From Muribaculaceae bacterium (GTDB lineage Bacteria > Bacteroidota > Bacteroidia > Bacteroidales > Muribaculaceae): a stretch of 7,702 nt of DNA. This document shows, one piece after another, positions 7,312-7,702 of this stretch (positions are counted from its first letter, which is position 1; each line of letters begins with the position of its first letter). A program made the position numbers and the translations under genes. The stretch is taken from NCBI GenBank assembly GCA_029057255.1, contig JAICZO010000169.1, positions 1 to 7,702 of the forward strand, in the 5' to 3' direction. The notes below the pieces were generated by a model. That model was not told the origin of the DNA. It made no database searches and saw only the letters and a program-made list of their open reading frames with translations.

Positions 7312-7702
7312 ATGATACGCTTCTACGCTCCTGACATACGAGATTCTCTGTCGCTGCCCGAGAGCGACAGCGGCCACTGCGTGCGCGTGCTCCGCAAACG
7401 CGAGGGCGACAGCATCGAAGTGGTCGACGGCGCCGGCACACTATACCGGTGCACCATCACGGCCGCACACCCCAAGCATGTGGCTCTCGCCATCGACAGC
7501 GAGACTCCCCTGCCCAAGGTATGGAAACCGTCGATAACGCTCGCCGTGGCGCCCACAAAGCATGCCGACCGCATGGAGTGGCTCGTCGAGAAACTCGTCG
7601 AAATAGGCATCGACCGCTTCGTGCCGCTCCGCTGCGAGCGCTCGGAGCGAAAGGAGCTGAAGCGTGACCGCATCGAAAACATCGCCGTGGCGGCCACGAC
7701 CC
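7312..7702 (+). CDS. rsmE: 16S rRNA (uracil1498-N3)-methyltransferase RsmE, 3' end missing
   Basis: An ATG at 7312, 6 bases after the permease stop, opens a frame that runs off the window end with 130 visible residues of an expected 230-250. RsmE uses S-adenosylmethionine to methylate N3 of U1498 in 16S rRNA, near the decoding site of the small subunit. Residues 1 to about 70 fit the N-terminal PUA-like RNA-binding domain, with MIRFYAP and HCVRVLRKREGD (22-33). From about 73 the SPOUT methyltransferase domain begins, showing APTKHADRMEWLVEKLVEIG (80-99) and the CERSERKELKRDR stretch (108-120), which are typical of the family. The knotted SAM-binding part lies beyond the window. It is probably the fifth gene of the operon. 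Confidence 0.93.
   Translation, partial: MIRFYAPDIRDSLSLPESDSGHCVRVLRKREGDSIEVVDGAGTLYRCTITAAHPKHVALAIDSETPLPKVWKPSITLAVAPTKHADRMEWLVEKLVEIGIDRFVPLRCERSERKELKRDRIENIAVAATT

Overview
The window is about 60% G+C by eye and holds six genes, all on the + strand. The first and last are cut by the window edges. The gene content points to the phylum Bacteroidota, order Bacteroidales: a DUF4906 surface protein, a DUF5106 thioredoxin-like protein, a Bacteroidales-style MnmA, and a promoter of the TTTG / TAnnTTTG type with no convincing Shine-Dalgarno sites. The high G+C and protein style would suit a gut Muribaculaceae-like bacterium, but the genus is inference.

Region 1 (1-3109) is the 3' part of a very large gene for a DUF4906-type, probably fimbria- or adhesin-related surface protein. 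Its start and signal peptide lie upstream of the window. Region 2 (3110-3233) is the only sizeable non-coding gap. It holds a clear intrinsic terminator and, starting in the terminator's T-run, a textbook Bacteroidota promoter that probably drives everything downstream.

Region 3 (3234-7702) is a tightly packed run of five genes that reads as one operon: an exported DUF5106/thioredoxin-like protein, mnmA (tRNA 2-thiouridylase), a bifunctional-nuclease (DUF151) protein with an acidic linker and a UVR-like tail, a NupG-type nucleoside permease, and the 5' part of rsmE (16S rRNA U1498 methyltransferase). Junctions are a 1-base overlap, then gaps of 21, 17 and 6 bases. The products mostly concern RNA modification and nucleic-acid or nucleoside metabolism, with one periplasmic redox-like protein at the front.

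Most of the window is ordinary core genome. I see no mobile element, CRISPR array, RNA gene or clear undescribed system. The points most worth a second look are the terminator/promoter fusion, the acidic BFN linker, the orphan DUF4906 protein and the cysteine pattern of the DUF5106 protein.
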